Shown here: one piece after another, positions 25,304 through 34,855 of the stretch | Numbering within the stretch: the stretch's first letter is position 1 | How the letters are laid out: every line of letters starts with the position of its first letter | DNA from: Terriglobus sp. RCC_193 | GTDB lineage: Bacteria > Acidobacteriota > Terriglobia > Terriglobales > Acidobacteriaceae | Direction: 5' to 3' | Assembly: GCF_041355105.1 (NCBI RefSeq) | Contig: NZ_JBFUPK010000002.1 | Location: forward strand, 936,037-1,000,036 | Length of the DNA: 64,000 nucleotides | Notes under the pieces: generated by a model | Database searches by the model: none | Told to the model about the DNA's origin: nothing | The model's input: the letters and a program-made list of their open reading frames with translations, nothing else | Made by a program: the position numbers and the translations under genes

Positions 25304-28300
25304 TTAGAACGTTGTGCTGACGCTCAGGCGGAGTGTCTTACGCGGTTCGCGCAGGATGTAGTCCGCACCGTAGAACTGCAGTGCCTGTGCGTAGGTGTAG
25401 CGACCGGCTGCACTGTTCGGGAAGAAGCTCGCGAAGGTGGCGGAATCCGTAGCCAGCTTCTGCGGCAGCGTCTCGTACAGGCGCAGCGGGTTATACGCGT
25501 AGAACAGGCGGAACGGCGCATTCACGATCGGCAGCACCACCTGGAACTCCACACCGTTTGACATACGCGGTACAAAGTTCGTTCCCGGCGCTGTCTGCAG
25601 ACGCGTGGGGAAGCTCAACTGCTTGCCGCCGGTGCAGGCGCCATTGACGAAGTCGCTGCAGCCATACAGCGGGCTGGATAGCGAAGCCGCGCCCAGAACG
25701 CTCTGCTGCAACTGGCTCGGCAACGCGTTAAACGTCAGGTTGAAGTCCGTGAAGAGCGCGAACGTCACCTGCGACACGATCGGGATACGGTATTCCAGGT
25801 TGCCCGTGAACGACGTATCGCCACCCACCGTTACCAGGCGGTAGATCGGCAGTGGAATCTGCGCATTGCCCAGCGTGTTGTTCGACGGGTCACGTGGAAC
25901 CGTTGAGCCGTCCGGGTTCGTCAGGTTGAACTGCACACGCGTCGGGATGAAGACGTAAGGCGTTGCGGAACGGATATCGAAGCCGCGGATATCGCTTTCG
26001 CCGCCACCGTAGATACGGTTGAACGGCGGAGCCACCTGGCCGCCAAAGCCTTCCGCATGCGCCAGCTGTGCACGCATACCCAGCACGTTGTGGCCTTCGC
26101 GGTTAATCCGCAGACCCTTCATCGGGTAGAACTGACGGAACGACGCAACAGGCGAGAAGTACTTCACGTTGCCGCCCGCGCCCGCTACCTGGATTGCCAG
26201 GTTGAAGTCGCGACCCGAGTGTGGTCCCGCAGCGCGATCCACCGACGAGTACGTGAATGAAGGCGTAATGATCGACGAGATGATGCCGCCCAGCGCATTC
26301 GACGTCTGCAGACCGCTTCGGAAATTCAGCGTTTCAAACACGTTGCGGGTGTTCTCGTTGAAGGTCGTGATGTTCGACCGCGACAGCGCATAGGACACAC
26401 CCACACGCGTAATACCAACCGCATGCTTGAACACATGGCGCAGCGGCGTGGATGCCGACAGCGTCAGGCCAGTGCTGGACTGGTTGTAGTTCGTCAGCAG
26501 TGACTGCTGTGCGTTGCTCAGGTTCTGGCTCGCACCGGCCGCAGCATAGCTCTTGGCCGGGTTGTAATCGTACTTCTGCGCAAACACTTGGAAGCCGAGT
26601 GAGATGGGCTTGTTGCGCAGGTACGGCTCCGTAAAGCCGAAAGTCAGGTTGCGCGACAGATCACCAATGTTCGCTACAACGGACAGCGTCTCGCCCAGGC
26701 CCAGGAAGTTATTCGTCTCGTAGTTCAAACCGATGAACGAACCGCTCAGGCCGGACAGACCGCCGTTCAGGCCGATGGAGTTCTTGCCCTTCTCCTTCAG
26801 CTTCAGCAGCAGGTCAACGGTGCCTTCGTCGTTGTTGGTGCGGGTTTCGCTGTCCTGGTCGGCCTTCAGCGTTTCAAAGTAGTTCAGCTGGTTCAGGCGC
26901 AGAATGGAGTTTTCCCATGCCTGGTTGTTGTACTGCTGACCTTCTTCCAGCATCAGTTCGCGGCGGATCACGCGGTCACGCGTAATGGTGTTGCCGCTGA
27001 ACTCAATGCGCGACACATAGAAGCGCTTGCCGGCATCAATGTCGATGGTCAGCGTAATGGTCTTCTTCTGCTCATCGAACGTCGGCGTGGGAACGGCAGC
27101 CATGTTGATGAAGCCAAGCGAGCCATACGCCTTACGCAGATTTTCCAGACCCTTGCCGAAGATGGTGGCGTTGAAGTAGTCGCCGTCCTTCTCCGCAAAC
27201 TGCGCACGCAGCGCATTGGTGTTTACAACGGTCTTGTCATAGCCGGTGAACTTGATGGCTTCCAGCTTGTAGCGGGAGCCCTCTTCCAGCGGAACTTCAA
27301 TGTCAATGCGCTTGCCGTGCGTCGGACGCATCGTAAAAATATTGAACCCGCCACTGTCGCGCACCTTGGTCAGCGGTTCGCCCGGCTGCACCTTAAAGTA
27401 GCCGCGCTCGCGGTAGACCATGCGGACGCGTTCCACGTCCTCATCCAGCTTGGTCGCGTCAAACGTGCGCGCGAACAGGTCTTCCAGGATGATGGAGTGC
27501 GGAATGCCGATGGGCTTGGAGTTTTTCATCGCCGCGCGCAGGGTGCGGCTGTTGATGCGTTCGTTCCCCTTGAAGCCGATCTTGCCCACCTTCACCGTGG
27601 GGCCTTCCTTCACAACGAAGGTGACCGCAACACGCGCCGGCGGAATCGTCTTAACTTCCGTGCGCACGGTGGCAAACTGGTGGCCGTGCTCGGCCAGCAA
27701 CTGCTTCAGGACAACTTCCTTGCGCTTGATCTTGGTGGGGTCGTACTGGCTTTCGACAGAGACGCCGACCTTGGCCTTCTTGTCGCGTTCCAGCACGTCG
27801 GAGACGGTGACCGCGTTCAGGCCCTTGTAATTGATCTCGCCGATGGTGGGCTTTTCGCGCACATAGACAATGAGCTGCGTGCAGCCATTGCCTTCGGCCT
27901 TTTCAATCTGAACGGACTCAAAGAAGCCTGAGTTCCACAGCGAGTTGAAGTCGCGCTCCACAGTCGCCGGGTCATACTGAGAACCCTGACGCGAGAAGAG
28001 ACGCGCAATGATGGATTCCTTCGGATAGCGCCGATTGCCGATCACCTGCGGTGCGCACAGAACTTCTCCCGTGCCTGCAGATGCGGCAGGAGCGGGCGCT
28101 GCCTGTGCTTTGGCGATTCCTGTCGTCGCGGTGCCGCAAAGTAATACTGCGGCGGCTGCCAGCCCGGTGGTTCCGCGGCTGCCGATGGCGCGACTAACTC
28201 CGATCAAACGATGAAGTGAGGAGAACCGCTCTTGTCTTGGCTGATGCTCTGGGACGTTTGCCACGCCCTGTTCTACGGTTTTGATAACAACACCCTCACT

Positions 28301-28306
28301 GCCCAT
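25304..28306 (-). CDS. bamA: Outer membrane protein assembly factor BamA
   Basis: BamA is the Omp85 insertase that folds beta-barrel proteins into the outer membrane. An N-terminal leader contains the hydrophobic segment GLAAAAVLLCGTATTG and an Ala-Gln-Ala signal cleavage region (about residues 50-70). Successive POTRA repeats follow (first unit with RRYPKESIIARLFSRQG), then from about residue 560 a 16-strand D15 barrel containing IYGGGESDIRGF (the family's RGF loop-6 motif). The protein ends in VSTTF with a terminal Phe. The start is uncertain: the ATG at 28304-28306 gives a long pre-signal extension and lacks a clear Shine-Dalgarno. Clients would include the five TonB receptors in this window. 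Confidence 0.93.
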   Translation of the reverse strand: MGSEGVVIKTVEQGVANVPEHQPRQERFSSLHRLIGVSRAIGSRGTTGLAAAAVLLCGTATTGIAKAQAAPAPAASAGTGEVLCAPQVIGNRRYPKESIIARLFSRQGSQYDPATVERDFNSLWNSGFFESVQIEKAEGNGCTQLIVYVREKPTIGEINYKGLNAVTVSDVLERDKKAKVGVSVESQYDPTKIKRKEVVLKQLLAEHGHQFATVRTEVKTIPPARVAVTFVVKEGPTVKVGKIGFKGNERINSRTLRAAMKNSKPIGIPHSIILEDLFARTFDATKLDEDVERVRMVYRERGYFKVQPGEPLTKVRDSGGFNIFTMRPTHGKRIDIEVPLEEGSRYKLEAIKFTGYDKTVVNTNALRAQFAEKDGDYFNATIFGKGLENLRKAYGSLGFINMAAVPTPTFDEQKKTITLTIDIDAGKRFYVSRIEFSGNTITRDRVIRRELMLEEGQQYNNQAWENSILRLNQLNYFETLKADQDSETRTNNDEGTVDLLLKLKEKGKNSIGLNGGLSGLSGSFIGLNYETNNFLGLGETLSVVANIGDLSRNLTFGFTEPYLRNKPISLGFQVFAQKYDYNPAKSYAAAGASQNLSNAQQSLLTNYNQSSTGLTLSASTPLRHVFKHAVGITRVGVSYALSRSNITTFNENTRNVFETLNFRSGLQTSNALGGIISSIITPSFTYSSVDRAAGPHSGRDFNLAIQVAGAGGNVKYFSPVASFRQFYPMKGLRINREGHNVLGMRAQLAHAEGFGGQVAPPFNRIYGGGESDIRGFDIRSATPYVFIPTRVQFNLTNPDGSTVPRDPSNNTLGNAQIPLPIYRLVTVGGDTSFTGNLEYRIPIVSQVTFALFTDFNLTFNALPSQLQQSVLGAASLSSPLYGCSDFVNGACTGGKQLSFPTRLQTAPGTNFVPRMSNGVEFQVVLPIVNAPFRLFYAYNPLRLYETLPQKLATDSATFASFFPNSAAGRYTYAQALQFYGADYILREPRKTLRLSVSTTF

Positions 28307-28688
28307 GAAACTCGGATACACACGTCGACCCGCGGCTCCCTTTCGCACGGCCCGCAATTCCGTATGACTGAAAGACGATTATAGGGGAACGGGGATAGCC
28401 GGAGCGAGTCCATGAATTTACAGGAGGTGTCGTTCATCGCACCCTGCACCTCTTCTGGTGCATACAAGCGCCTTTCCGGTGCCAAAAAGGGCGACCTCGA
28501 CCACAAAAAAATCTGTGACGAGCACCCTCCCTCCTAAAAACTTTTGTTGCTGAGGACGGTTCGGCGCATGATGGACGTTTCCATCACCCCTCAAATCGCG
28601 TCACACTTGCAGGAGCAAGACTGCCTTCGCCGCTGCCGCATCGCCGCGATACCTTTAAGTCAACGTTCCGGTGCCGAGGTGTCGCTGC
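28307..28688. other. Divergent promoter region between bamA and the CarboxypepD protein
   Basis: This 382-base gap has no credible gene. On the minus strand a perfect TATAAT (28378-28383) lies about 70 nt before the bamA start and may be its -10 element; no good -35 is visible. An AGGAGG at 28421-28426 is not followed by a usable start codon. Confidence 0.4.
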
Positions 28689-29081
28689 ATGGCCTTTCAA
28701 CCCGTTGCCCGTCGCAGGCTCATGCGCTGTGTCATCCTGTCTGCGATTGTCTTCGCCGCATTCCTGGCGGCTTCGGCCAGCATCCGTGCGCAGATCATCA
28801 CTCGCAATCCACTGCGCAGTGTCAGCGGCTCCGTTACCGACGGAGGAAGAGAACCTCTACGGGGCGCTGTCGTGCAGATTGAGGCGGAAGACACGCTCGT
28901 CATCCAGAGCTACGTCACGGACGAACGCGGAACCTATCGCTTCCGTAACCTCCGGTCCGACGCCGACTACCGCATCTGGGCCAACTTCCGTGGCCATCGC
29001 TCCAAAACGCAGGAGATGAGCAAATTCGATCGCAAGCAGGACCGCGAAATTCCTCTCGCAATTGATCTGACCAAGGAGTAG
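28689..29081 (+). CDS. Secreted CarboxypepD_reg-like domain protein
   Basis: A 130-aa protein with a basic N-terminus and a signal peptide (CVILSAIVFAAFLAASAS, cleavage near IRAQ), followed by a single carboxypeptidase-regulatory-like beta-sandwich (VSGSVTDGGREPLRGAVVQI ... DERGTYRFRNL). The same fold caps the N-terminus of the TonB receptors here, but in this gene it stands alone. Stand-alone copies in Acidobacteria have no known function; envelope location is likely. GAGG lies 9 nt before the ATG at 28689; a second in-frame ATG at 28722 directly precedes the hydrophobic segment. Confidence 0.75.
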   Translation: MAFQPVARRRLMRCVILSAIVFAAFLAASASIRAQIITRNPLRSVSGSVTDGGREPLRGAVVQIEAEDTLVIQSYVTDERGTYRFRNLRSDADYRIWANFRGHRSKTQEMSKFDRKQDREIPLAIDLTKE

Positions 29082-29087
29082 CTCAGG

Positions 29088-29534
29088 CTAGTCGTGTCGT
29101 GAGATCGGCTCGTTTGGTCGTGTCCACGGATTTTCGCGAGTGTCGCCGGTATAGCACTGCCGTGCGTTTTCAAACTGCGCAATGTTGGTCACTGTCCATT
29201 GCCACACAGGATGCAACTGCGTCAGCAAGCCTTCACCCAGAGATGTAATGCGGTACTCCACGCGGGGAGGCACCTCCGCAAACACTTCTCGAGTAACGAA
29301 GCCACTTCGCTCCAGTTGGCGCAGCGTCTTGGTTAGCGACTTCTGGCTGATCCCCTCCACCGCCTCCATCAGGCGAGAGAAGCGCATAGGTCCACCCGCT
29401 TCTGCGAGCACGGACATCGTCCACAGCGTCCATTTCTCAGCAATGTGGCTGATGATCTCGCGGACAAACACATCCTGCTCTTCGGTGAGAGCTTCGCACG
29501 CGGCATTCGCCTCTTCCCAGTCGATCGATTCCAT
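29088..29534 (-). CDS. HxlR-family winged-helix transcriptional regulator
   Basis: A 148-aa HxlR/MarR-like regulator. The winged-helix core has the family signatures HIAEKWTLWTMSVLAEAGGPMRFSRL, EGISQKSLTKTLRQLERSGFV and RVEYRITSLGEGLL. HxlR proteins usually repress or activate an adjacent redox or quinone-responsive gene. It is divergent from an SDR gene, and the 75-nt spacer carries two perfect inverted repeats, one of which overlaps its ribosome binding site (GAGG 6 nt before the ATG). Regulation of the SDR gene and of itself is the obvious inference. The usual redox cysteine near the N-terminus may be Cys13. Confidence 0.92.
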   Translation of the reverse strand: MESIDWEEANAACEALTEEQDVFVREIISHIAEKWTLWTMSVLAEAGGPMRFSRLMEAVEGISQKSLTKTLRQLERSGFVTREVFAEVPPRVEYRITSLGEGLLTQLHPVWQWTVTNIAQFENARQCYTGDTRENPWTRPNEPISRHD

Positions 29535-29537
29535 TCG

Positions 29538-29576
29538 TTACCTCAAGGTAAGTACGCGCCAATAAGGTGCCTTATT
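29538..29576. promoter_or_regulatory. Two inverted repeats in the HxlR/SDR divergent promoter
   Basis: TTACCT-CA-AGGTAA (29538-29551) and AATAAGG-TG-CCTTATT (29561-29576) are perfect palindromes with 2-nt centres in the short spacer between the divergent genes. The first overlaps the HxlR Shine-Dalgarno. Positions and symmetry suit operators for the dimeric HxlR regulator; binding is inferred. Confidence 0.55.
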
Positions 29577-29609
29577 GCTGTTGGTGACTAATGGAAGCAT
29601 ACTCGCCGC

Positions 29610-30551
29610 ATGACAACTGCAAAACAACCCTGGACCGCAGAACAGATCCCTTCACAAGAGGGTCGCCGCGTTCTTATCACCGGTGCGAACTCCGGCATTG
29701 GTTTTGAGACTGCACTGGAACTCGCGCGAAAGGGCGCAGAAGTTGTATTGCCCGCGCGCTCACAACAGAAGGCGGAAGATGCTGCTGCCCGAATACGCGC
29801 CAGGGTGCCATCTCCCAGAGTGATCCCAGCCATTCTGGATCTGGCGTCGCAACAAAGCGTAGTGGACTTCGCTGCATGGTTTGCACACCGTTTCCCCGGC
29901 CCTTCGCTGGATCTGCTCATCAGCAACGCGGGAGTCATGGCCGTACCAAAACGCGAGCTTACGGTGGACGGGTTTGAGCGGCAGTTCGCTACCAACTTTC
30001 TGGGGCCATTTGCACTGACAGCGTTGCTGTATCGCCATGTGAAGCAGCAGCACGATAGCCGTATCGTCATCGTCTCCAGCAGCATTACCAAATGGGCGCG
30101 GATTGAGTTCGATAACTTGCAGAGCGAGCGTCACTACAGTCCCATGGGCCAGGCCTATGCGCAGTCAAAGCTTGCGGATTCCATCTTTGCGTTGGAATTG
30201 CATCGTCGCGTTACTCGGGCTGGATCGCCTGTTGCCGTTATGTCCGCGCATCCTGGCTATGCTGTGACGAATCTTCAGACCTCAGGTCCGGGAGATGGCT
30301 TTTCGTTGTTCAAACTGTCCACTATCGTTTTGAGGCCTTTGCTTTCGCAAGATGCCGCACACGGAGCGTTGCCGACGCTCTTTGCAGCTGTTTCTCCTGA
30401 GGCTGTGCCTGGTGGCTACTACGGCCCGGATGGGCTACTTGAAGCGAAAGGCTATCCCAGGGCGGTCAAGATTCCGAAACGCGCAATGCAGGACGGAGAG
30501 CGCTTGTGGGAGACCGCAGAGCGATTGACCAATACATCCTTTACGGTGTGA
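29610..30551 (+). CDS. Short-chain dehydrogenase/reductase (retinol-dehydrogenase-like)
   Basis: A 313-aa SDR of the extended-length, retinol-dehydrogenase/WW-oxidoreductase-like type. It has the cofactor motif TGANSGIGFE (residues about 24-33), arginine/serine after the second strand (PARSQQKAE) favouring NADP, NAGVM (about 108-112), a catalytic Ser in VIVSSSIT, and the YAQSK pair (about 179-183). It is cytoplasmic. Divergence from the HxlR regulator suggests induction by an electrophile, quinone or aldehyde. The ATG at 29610 has only a distant GGAAG. The stop lies 26 nt before rnpB. Confidence 0.92.
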   Translation: MTTAKQPWTAEQIPSQEGRRVLITGANSGIGFETALELARKGAEVVLPARSQQKAEDAAARIRARVPSPRVIPAILDLASQQSVVDFAAWFAHRFPGPSLDLLISNAGVMAVPKRELTVDGFERQFATNFLGPFALTALLYRHVKQQHDSRIVIVSSSITKWARIEFDNLQSERHYSPMGQAYAQSKLADSIFALELHRRVTRAGSPVAVMSAHPGYAVTNLQTSGPGDGFSLFKLSTIVLRPLLSQDAAHGALPTLFAAVSPEAVPGGYYGPDGLLEAKGYPRAVKIPKRAMQDGERLWETAERLTNTSFTV

Positions 30552-30577
30552 CCTGCATAAGCGGTACACTGGAGTGA

Positions 30578-31008
30578 TGCAGGCGGACCGAACGATCGCT
30601 GCTGCTGCACGCACGTTTGTTGCAGCAGGGGAGGAAAGTCCGGACTCCAGGGGGCAGTGTGCCGGGTAACGCCCGGGATTCATGCGTGAAGGCATGAAGA
30701 CGGCAAGTGCCACAGAGAAAATACCGCCGCGAGCAATCGCGGTAAGGGTGAAAAGGTGCGGTAAGAGCGCACCGCGTCGGCAGTAATGCAGACGGCATGG
30801 TAAACCCCACACGGAGCAAGACCAAATAGGCGGGAAGATCGCACGTTCGCGTGCGTGATGCGTGCCGGCCCGGTGCGCCAGACTCGCGGGTAGGTTGCTG
30901 GAGCCCCGCAGCAATGCGCGGCCTAGAGGAATGATCGTTCAGCGCAGAAGTCCGAGCGAGAGCAGAGATGGTGCGTGGACAGAATCCGGCTTACAGGTCC
31001 GCCTGCAT
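30578..31008 (+). ncRNA. rnpB: RNase P RNA (bacterial class A)
   Basis: The catalytic RNA of RNase P, which trims tRNA 5' leaders. Hallmarks in order: terminal P1 strand ATGCAGGCGGACC (30578-30590) pairing with 30996-31008; the conserved GAGGAAAGTCCGGACTCC block; AGAGAAAATACCGCC; GGTAAACCCCAC then GAGCAAGACCAAATAGG; TAGAGGAATGATCGTTC; and ACAGAATCCGGCTTA before the closing P1 strand. The order and spacing are those of class A RNAs. A TACACT (30566-30571) may be the -10 element. An inverted pair of dispersed repeats lies just downstream. Confidence 0.97.
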
Positions 31009-31049
31009 ACTTTCACCTCCACTTTCAACTCGTATCGCCTTCATGCGCC

Positions 31050-31181
31050 GTCATTCTGAGCGCAGCGAAGAATCCCAACGCATTGTCATCACCTCAACGC
31101 TTGAAAGTTTCTCGCACGGAATCTCAACGCTTCTTTGATCGCTGATAGTCCAGCGAGATTCTTCGCTGCGCTCAGAATGAC
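31050..31181. repeat. Perfect 25-bp inverted pair of dispersed repeats downstream of rnpB
   Basis: A subtype A repeat starting GTCATTCTGAGCGCAGCGAA (31050-31074) has an exact reverse complement at 31157-31181, enclosing 82 nt. The pair could fold into a 25-bp stem in any transcript reading out of rnpB, or act as a bidirectional block between rnpB and the convergent receptor gene. Confidence 0.85.
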
Positions 31182-31211
31182 AAGTGGAGTCACGGAATGG
31201 GAAAAGGAAAC

Positions 31212-31245
31212 AAAAAAAGGGCCGGACAGCGAGAGGCTGTCCGGC
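31212..31245 (-). terminator. Intrinsic terminator of receptor 2
   Basis: GCCGGACAGC (31221-31230) and GCTGTCCGGC (31236-31245) form a perfect 10-bp stem; on the minus strand a run of seven T residues (31218-31212) follows after GCC. It lies 50 nt beyond the receptor stop codon. Confidence 0.92.
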
Positions 31246-31295
31246 TGGAGGCAGTATTTCTTTTCGTGCATACGGAGTACGAACCCGTATTGCGG

Positions 31296-34200
31296 TTAAA
31301 AGTTGAGCTTCAGCGCAAATTGGTACAGGCGTGGCGTGTAATTGGAATCCACTGCCGTCACCTGCCCGAAGTTAGGATTGCCAATCTGCACATTGCCGCT
31401 GTTCTGCGTGATCTGGTAGCTCGGCGTGTTGGAGATGTTGAAGGACTCCGCACGGAACTGCATCTTGACGCGCTCCGTCACAGGGAAGTCCTTGAACAGC
31501 GACAGGTCCACGTGGCGGAAATGCGGCCCGAACAGCGAGTTGCGCTGCACGTTGCCGATGGTTCCAAGCGGCTGCGGAACAAACGCTGTGGGATCAAAGA
31601 ACAGCCCGTTGGAACCGATGGTGTGATGGGTCAGACGAGCGTCCTTGATCTGGTTGGGCCGGTCAGCTCCGGGGTTCGTCAACGGCACCGCACGGTTCTG
31701 ATAGGCACCCAGGGCGCCGCCGCCACCGTTCAGGATGGAGAAGGGCTTGCCGGACTGCCACACCGCGATGGTGTTCATCTGCCATCCGCCAAACGCCAGT
31801 TTGCTGAAGCCGTGGAACTCATGGCCTGCAGCGAACTGGTAGTTCAGCGACAAGGCAAAGCGGTTCTGGATGTCGTTCTCTGCAACGCCGTAGTCAATCT
31901 GCCGAATGCGACGCGGATCAGCGTTATAGGCGCCTTCATTGCCTTCCTGCGAGAAGCCAACGTAGTCGCTCATGGCCTTTGCCCAGGTATAGTTCGCGTC
32001 AAAGGCCAGGCCTTTCACGAAGCGACGCTGGTATGACGTCTGCAGGCCGTTGTAGTTAAAGGTGCCTTCGCTCAGCATGTAGCCAACCTGTCCCAGGTTC
32101 GGCAGAATGCCCTGCAGAGGACGCCTGTTCAGTGCCGGATTCGCAACCGAGTCGCCGGGCAGCGGCTGGTTGATGTCGTTGACGGTCTGCGGCATGTGCC
32201 GTCCCGCGCTGCCGACATAACCGATCGTCAGCACGTTGGCGCCAAACTGCTGCTGCACCTGCAGGTTGTATTGCTGGATCATCGCCGAGCGGAAGTTGGT
32301 GTCTTCCGCATTGAACGACAGGCTGTTGCTGTTGATGGTCTGCGGCTGTGGCAGCGGCAGGCCGGCGGAGAAGTCGCCCACTGCGCCAACGGTTGCGCAG
32401 TCAGGATTGATAGCCGACGGCGCAATACCCGCCGGACCGGTCTGGATCTGGTAGGCGCGTGTCGATACGCAGGTGGGCGCGTACACAGAAACCCACGGGG
32501 CGTTCTTCAGGTTTGCGTTGGAGGTGTAGTTGCCAGGGAAGTAGCTGATGCCGTATCCGCCGCGGATCACGGTCGTGGGATATGCCGAGTATGAGAAGCC
32601 CAGGCGCGGCGCCAGGTTGGTGTAGTCCGTCTTGATGCCTGCGGTGCCGCCCACGCCATTCTGTCCCGGCACCAGCAATGCCGAAGCGACGGTGCTGGCA
32701 GTGAGTGTTTGTGCACGGGTGAAGTCGAAGTTGGAGATGTGACCGTGCGCTTCGGTGAACGGCGTGAAGATGTCATATCGCACACCGTAGATCAGCGTCA
32801 GCCTGGGCGTGATCTTCCAGTTGTCCTGCACGAAGGCGCTGGGTTCGTACGAGCGATAATCCGGCGTATTGATGTTGTAGTTGCGTCCCGACGAGGTGAA
32901 TGCGCCCACCAGTGAGCTGGCCAGCTGGTTGTCCTGCCGTTGCTTTGCGGTTGCGGTTGCATTGCATCCGCTGGCGCCGGCAGTGTTGTTATAGCCGGTG
33001 CCGGAAACGCAGTTATCCGTCGTGAGCCCGAAGCCGTACTGGCCGCCGGGAAATGCGCTCTGCAGGTTGCGTGCCTGGCGACGGATGTAGGTCACACCAA
33101 ACTTCAGGTTGTGGTTCCCCTTCGTCCAGCTCACCGTGCCGGAGTACTGGAACGTGTTGTCGATATCCTGCAGCGGAACGTAAGCTCCATCGCCGATATC
33201 GCTGAATGGGCCGAACTGGATCGGCGTCAGGACGTTGGCCTGTGCCGTGAAGTTCATGTTCGATCCAAAGCCAACCTTGTCGTCCGCATTCGCGCCATAG
33301 TTCAGCGGCAACGACAGGTTGTTGATGCGCGTATAACCCGCACGCAGATCCAGCAGCAGGTTCTGGTTGAAGATGTGCGTGTAATCGAAGGCGTACATCT
33401 GTGCTGCGTTGGTAGCCGGTCCGGCAAAGATATACCGTCCGCCTGAGATCTGCAGACCATTCACCGTGCCCAGCGCCGGTGGTATGAAGCTGTTCACCTT
33501 GTTGTAGGTGTAGCGGCCAAAGAACAGGTTGTTCTCGTTAAAGCGATGATCCACGCGGACATCAAAGACGTTGCTGTTCGATGTCTTGCTGGGGCTGATC
33601 ACGTAGTTGTTCGTCAGGCTGGAATTTGTCGGTGCAGGGAACAGCCGAAGGTAATTCAGCGCGATGGGGTTGATTGAGTACCCCGCCGTTCCGTTGCCGT
33701 TGTTCACCAGTTGCTGTGGTGTTGCTCCGCCAATACCGTTGATCGCGTTGTATTCGTCAATCGTCGGCACGGTGCTCTGGTAGGTCACACCCACCACCTG
33801 CCGCAGACCCTCATAGTCGCCAAAGAAGAACGTTCTGTCTCTCCAGATACGGCCGCCGATGGATGCGCCGAACTGGTTCTGCCGCAGCTCCGGCTTTCTG
33901 CCCGTGGTCTGCAGCACCTGGCGGGAATCGAAGATGTCGTTGCGGAAGTACTCATAGGCGCTGCCGTGAAAGGCGTTTGAGCCGCTCTTGGTAACAATGT
34001 TGACCACGCCGCCAGCCGTGCGCCCAGCCTCAGGGGCATAGCTGTTGGTTTGAATGCTGATCTCCTGGATGCCTTCCACGTTCGGCCGCACACCGCTGGT
34101 GCCGATGATGCGTTCGTTGTTGTCAAAGCCATCAATGATGAAGTTGTTCAGCGTATCGTCCTGGCCGTTCACGCTGAAGGAACTGCTCTGGCGGCGATCA

Positions 34201-34775
34201 TCCGGGCGTGCGCCGGACGTCAGACCATTGCCAGGACCCTCATTCGCGCCCGGGACCAGCTGGACCAACTGAACATAGTTGCGGCCGTTCAGCGGCAGGT
34301 CCTGCACGCTTTGCGAGGTTACGGTGGTGCTTACCGTGGCGTTTTCACTCTGCAGCAGGGGGGTCTGTGCTTCCACGCTCACGGTTTCGTTCACGTCGCC
34401 CAGTTGCAGCTTCACGTCGGAGCGTGCGCGGTCACCCGCTTCCACACCCAGGTCAGCCACGCTGGTCGATTTAAAGCCACTGCTGGTCACGGTCACGCTG
34501 TAGTGTCCCGGTTGCAGCAGGGTAAAGGTGTAGTTGCCGCTGGCGTCGGTCGTCACGGAGCGGCTTTGATTTGTGGCAAGGCTCTTCAGCGTCACGGTGG
34601 CATTCGGCAGGGCAGCGCCTGTCGCGTCGGTTACGGTACCGATGATGTCTGACGTGGTCACCTGGGCATGTGCCAGCCCAGTACCTCCTAATACGGAAAG
34701 TACGACGGCTGCCCGTGCAATGTTCGCGGGTACCGCCCACCGGCTCATCCAGAAATTACTACTGTTGCGATTCAT
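31296..34775 (-). CDS. Oar-like TonB-dependent receptor 2
   Basis: A 1159-aa outer-membrane receptor. It has a signal peptide (about residues 1-37, ending LAHAQ), a CarboxypepD_reg domain (DIIGTVTDATGAALPNATVT), a plug region with [21 protein letters not shown], and a barrel ending in YQFALKLNF. A central segment, DNNERIIGTSGVRPNVEGIQE, closely resembles [21 protein letters not shown] of receptor 4 (53333-56773), so the two are paralogues. It is divergent from the membrane sensor-like gene at 35050. Its leader contains a 10-bp inverted repeat (34817-34855). Ligand unknown. Confidence 0.9.
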   Translation of the reverse strand: MNRNSSNFWMSRWAVPANIARAAVVLSVLGGTGLAHAQVTTSDIIGTVTDATGAALPNATVTLKSLATNQSRSVTTDASGNYTFTLLQPGHYSVTVTSSGFKSTSVADLGVEAGDRARSDVKLQLGDVNETVSVEAQTPLLQSENATVSTTVTSQSVQDLPLNGRNYVQLVQLVPGANEGPGNGLTSGARPDDRRQSSSFSVNGQDDTLNNFIIDGFDNNERIIGTSGVRPNVEGIQEISIQTNSYAPEAGRTAGGVVNIVTKSGSNAFHGSAYEYFRNDIFDSRQVLQTTGRKPELRQNQFGASIGGRIWRDRTFFFGDYEGLRQVVGVTYQSTVPTIDEYNAINGIGGATPQQLVNNGNGTAGYSINPIALNYLRLFPAPTNSSLTNNYVISPSKTSNSNVFDVRVDHRFNENNLFFGRYTYNKVNSFIPPALGTVNGLQISGGRYIFAGPATNAAQMYAFDYTHIFNQNLLLDLRAGYTRINNLSLPLNYGANADDKVGFGSNMNFTAQANVLTPIQFGPFSDIGDGAYVPLQDIDNTFQYSGTVSWTKGNHNLKFGVTYIRRQARNLQSAFPGGQYGFGLTTDNCVSGTGYNNTAGASGCNATATAKQRQDNQLASSLVGAFTSSGRNYNINTPDYRSYEPSAFVQDNWKITPRLTLIYGVRYDIFTPFTEAHGHISNFDFTRAQTLTASTVASALLVPGQNGVGGTAGIKTDYTNLAPRLGFSYSAYPTTVIRGGYGISYFPGNYTSNANLKNAPWVSVYAPTCVSTRAYQIQTGPAGIAPSAINPDCATVGAVGDFSAGLPLPQPQTINSNSLSFNAEDTNFRSAMIQQYNLQVQQQFGANVLTIGYVGSAGRHMPQTVNDINQPLPGDSVANPALNRRPLQGILPNLGQVGYMLSEGTFNYNGLQTSYQRRFVKGLAFDANYTWAKAMSDYVGFSQEGNEGAYNADPRRIRQIDYGVAENDIQNRFALSLNYQFAAGHEFHGFSKLAFGGWQMNTIAVWQSGKPFSILNGGGGALGAYQNRAVPLTNPGADRPNQIKDARLTHHTIGSNGLFFDPTAFVPQPLGTIGNVQRNSLFGPHFRHVDLSLFKDFPVTERVKMQFRAESFNISNTPSYQITQNSGNVQIGNPNFGQVTAVDSNYTPRLYQFALKLNF

Positions 34776-34816
34776 AGTTGTCCTTTTGCCTTCATTTGGG
34801 CTCTTACGTGGGGTGA

Positions 34817-34855
34817 CCGCTGCCGCAATTTGGCGTACCGGTTTCGCGGCAGCGG
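34817..34855. promoter_or_regulatory. Inverted repeat in the receptor 2 leader
   Basis: CCGCTGCCGC (34817-34826) and GCGGCAGCGG (34846-34855) are perfect reverse complements separated by 19 nt, 42 nt upstream of the receptor start. They could form a leader stem or a split operator between the divergent genes. Confidence 0.45.
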
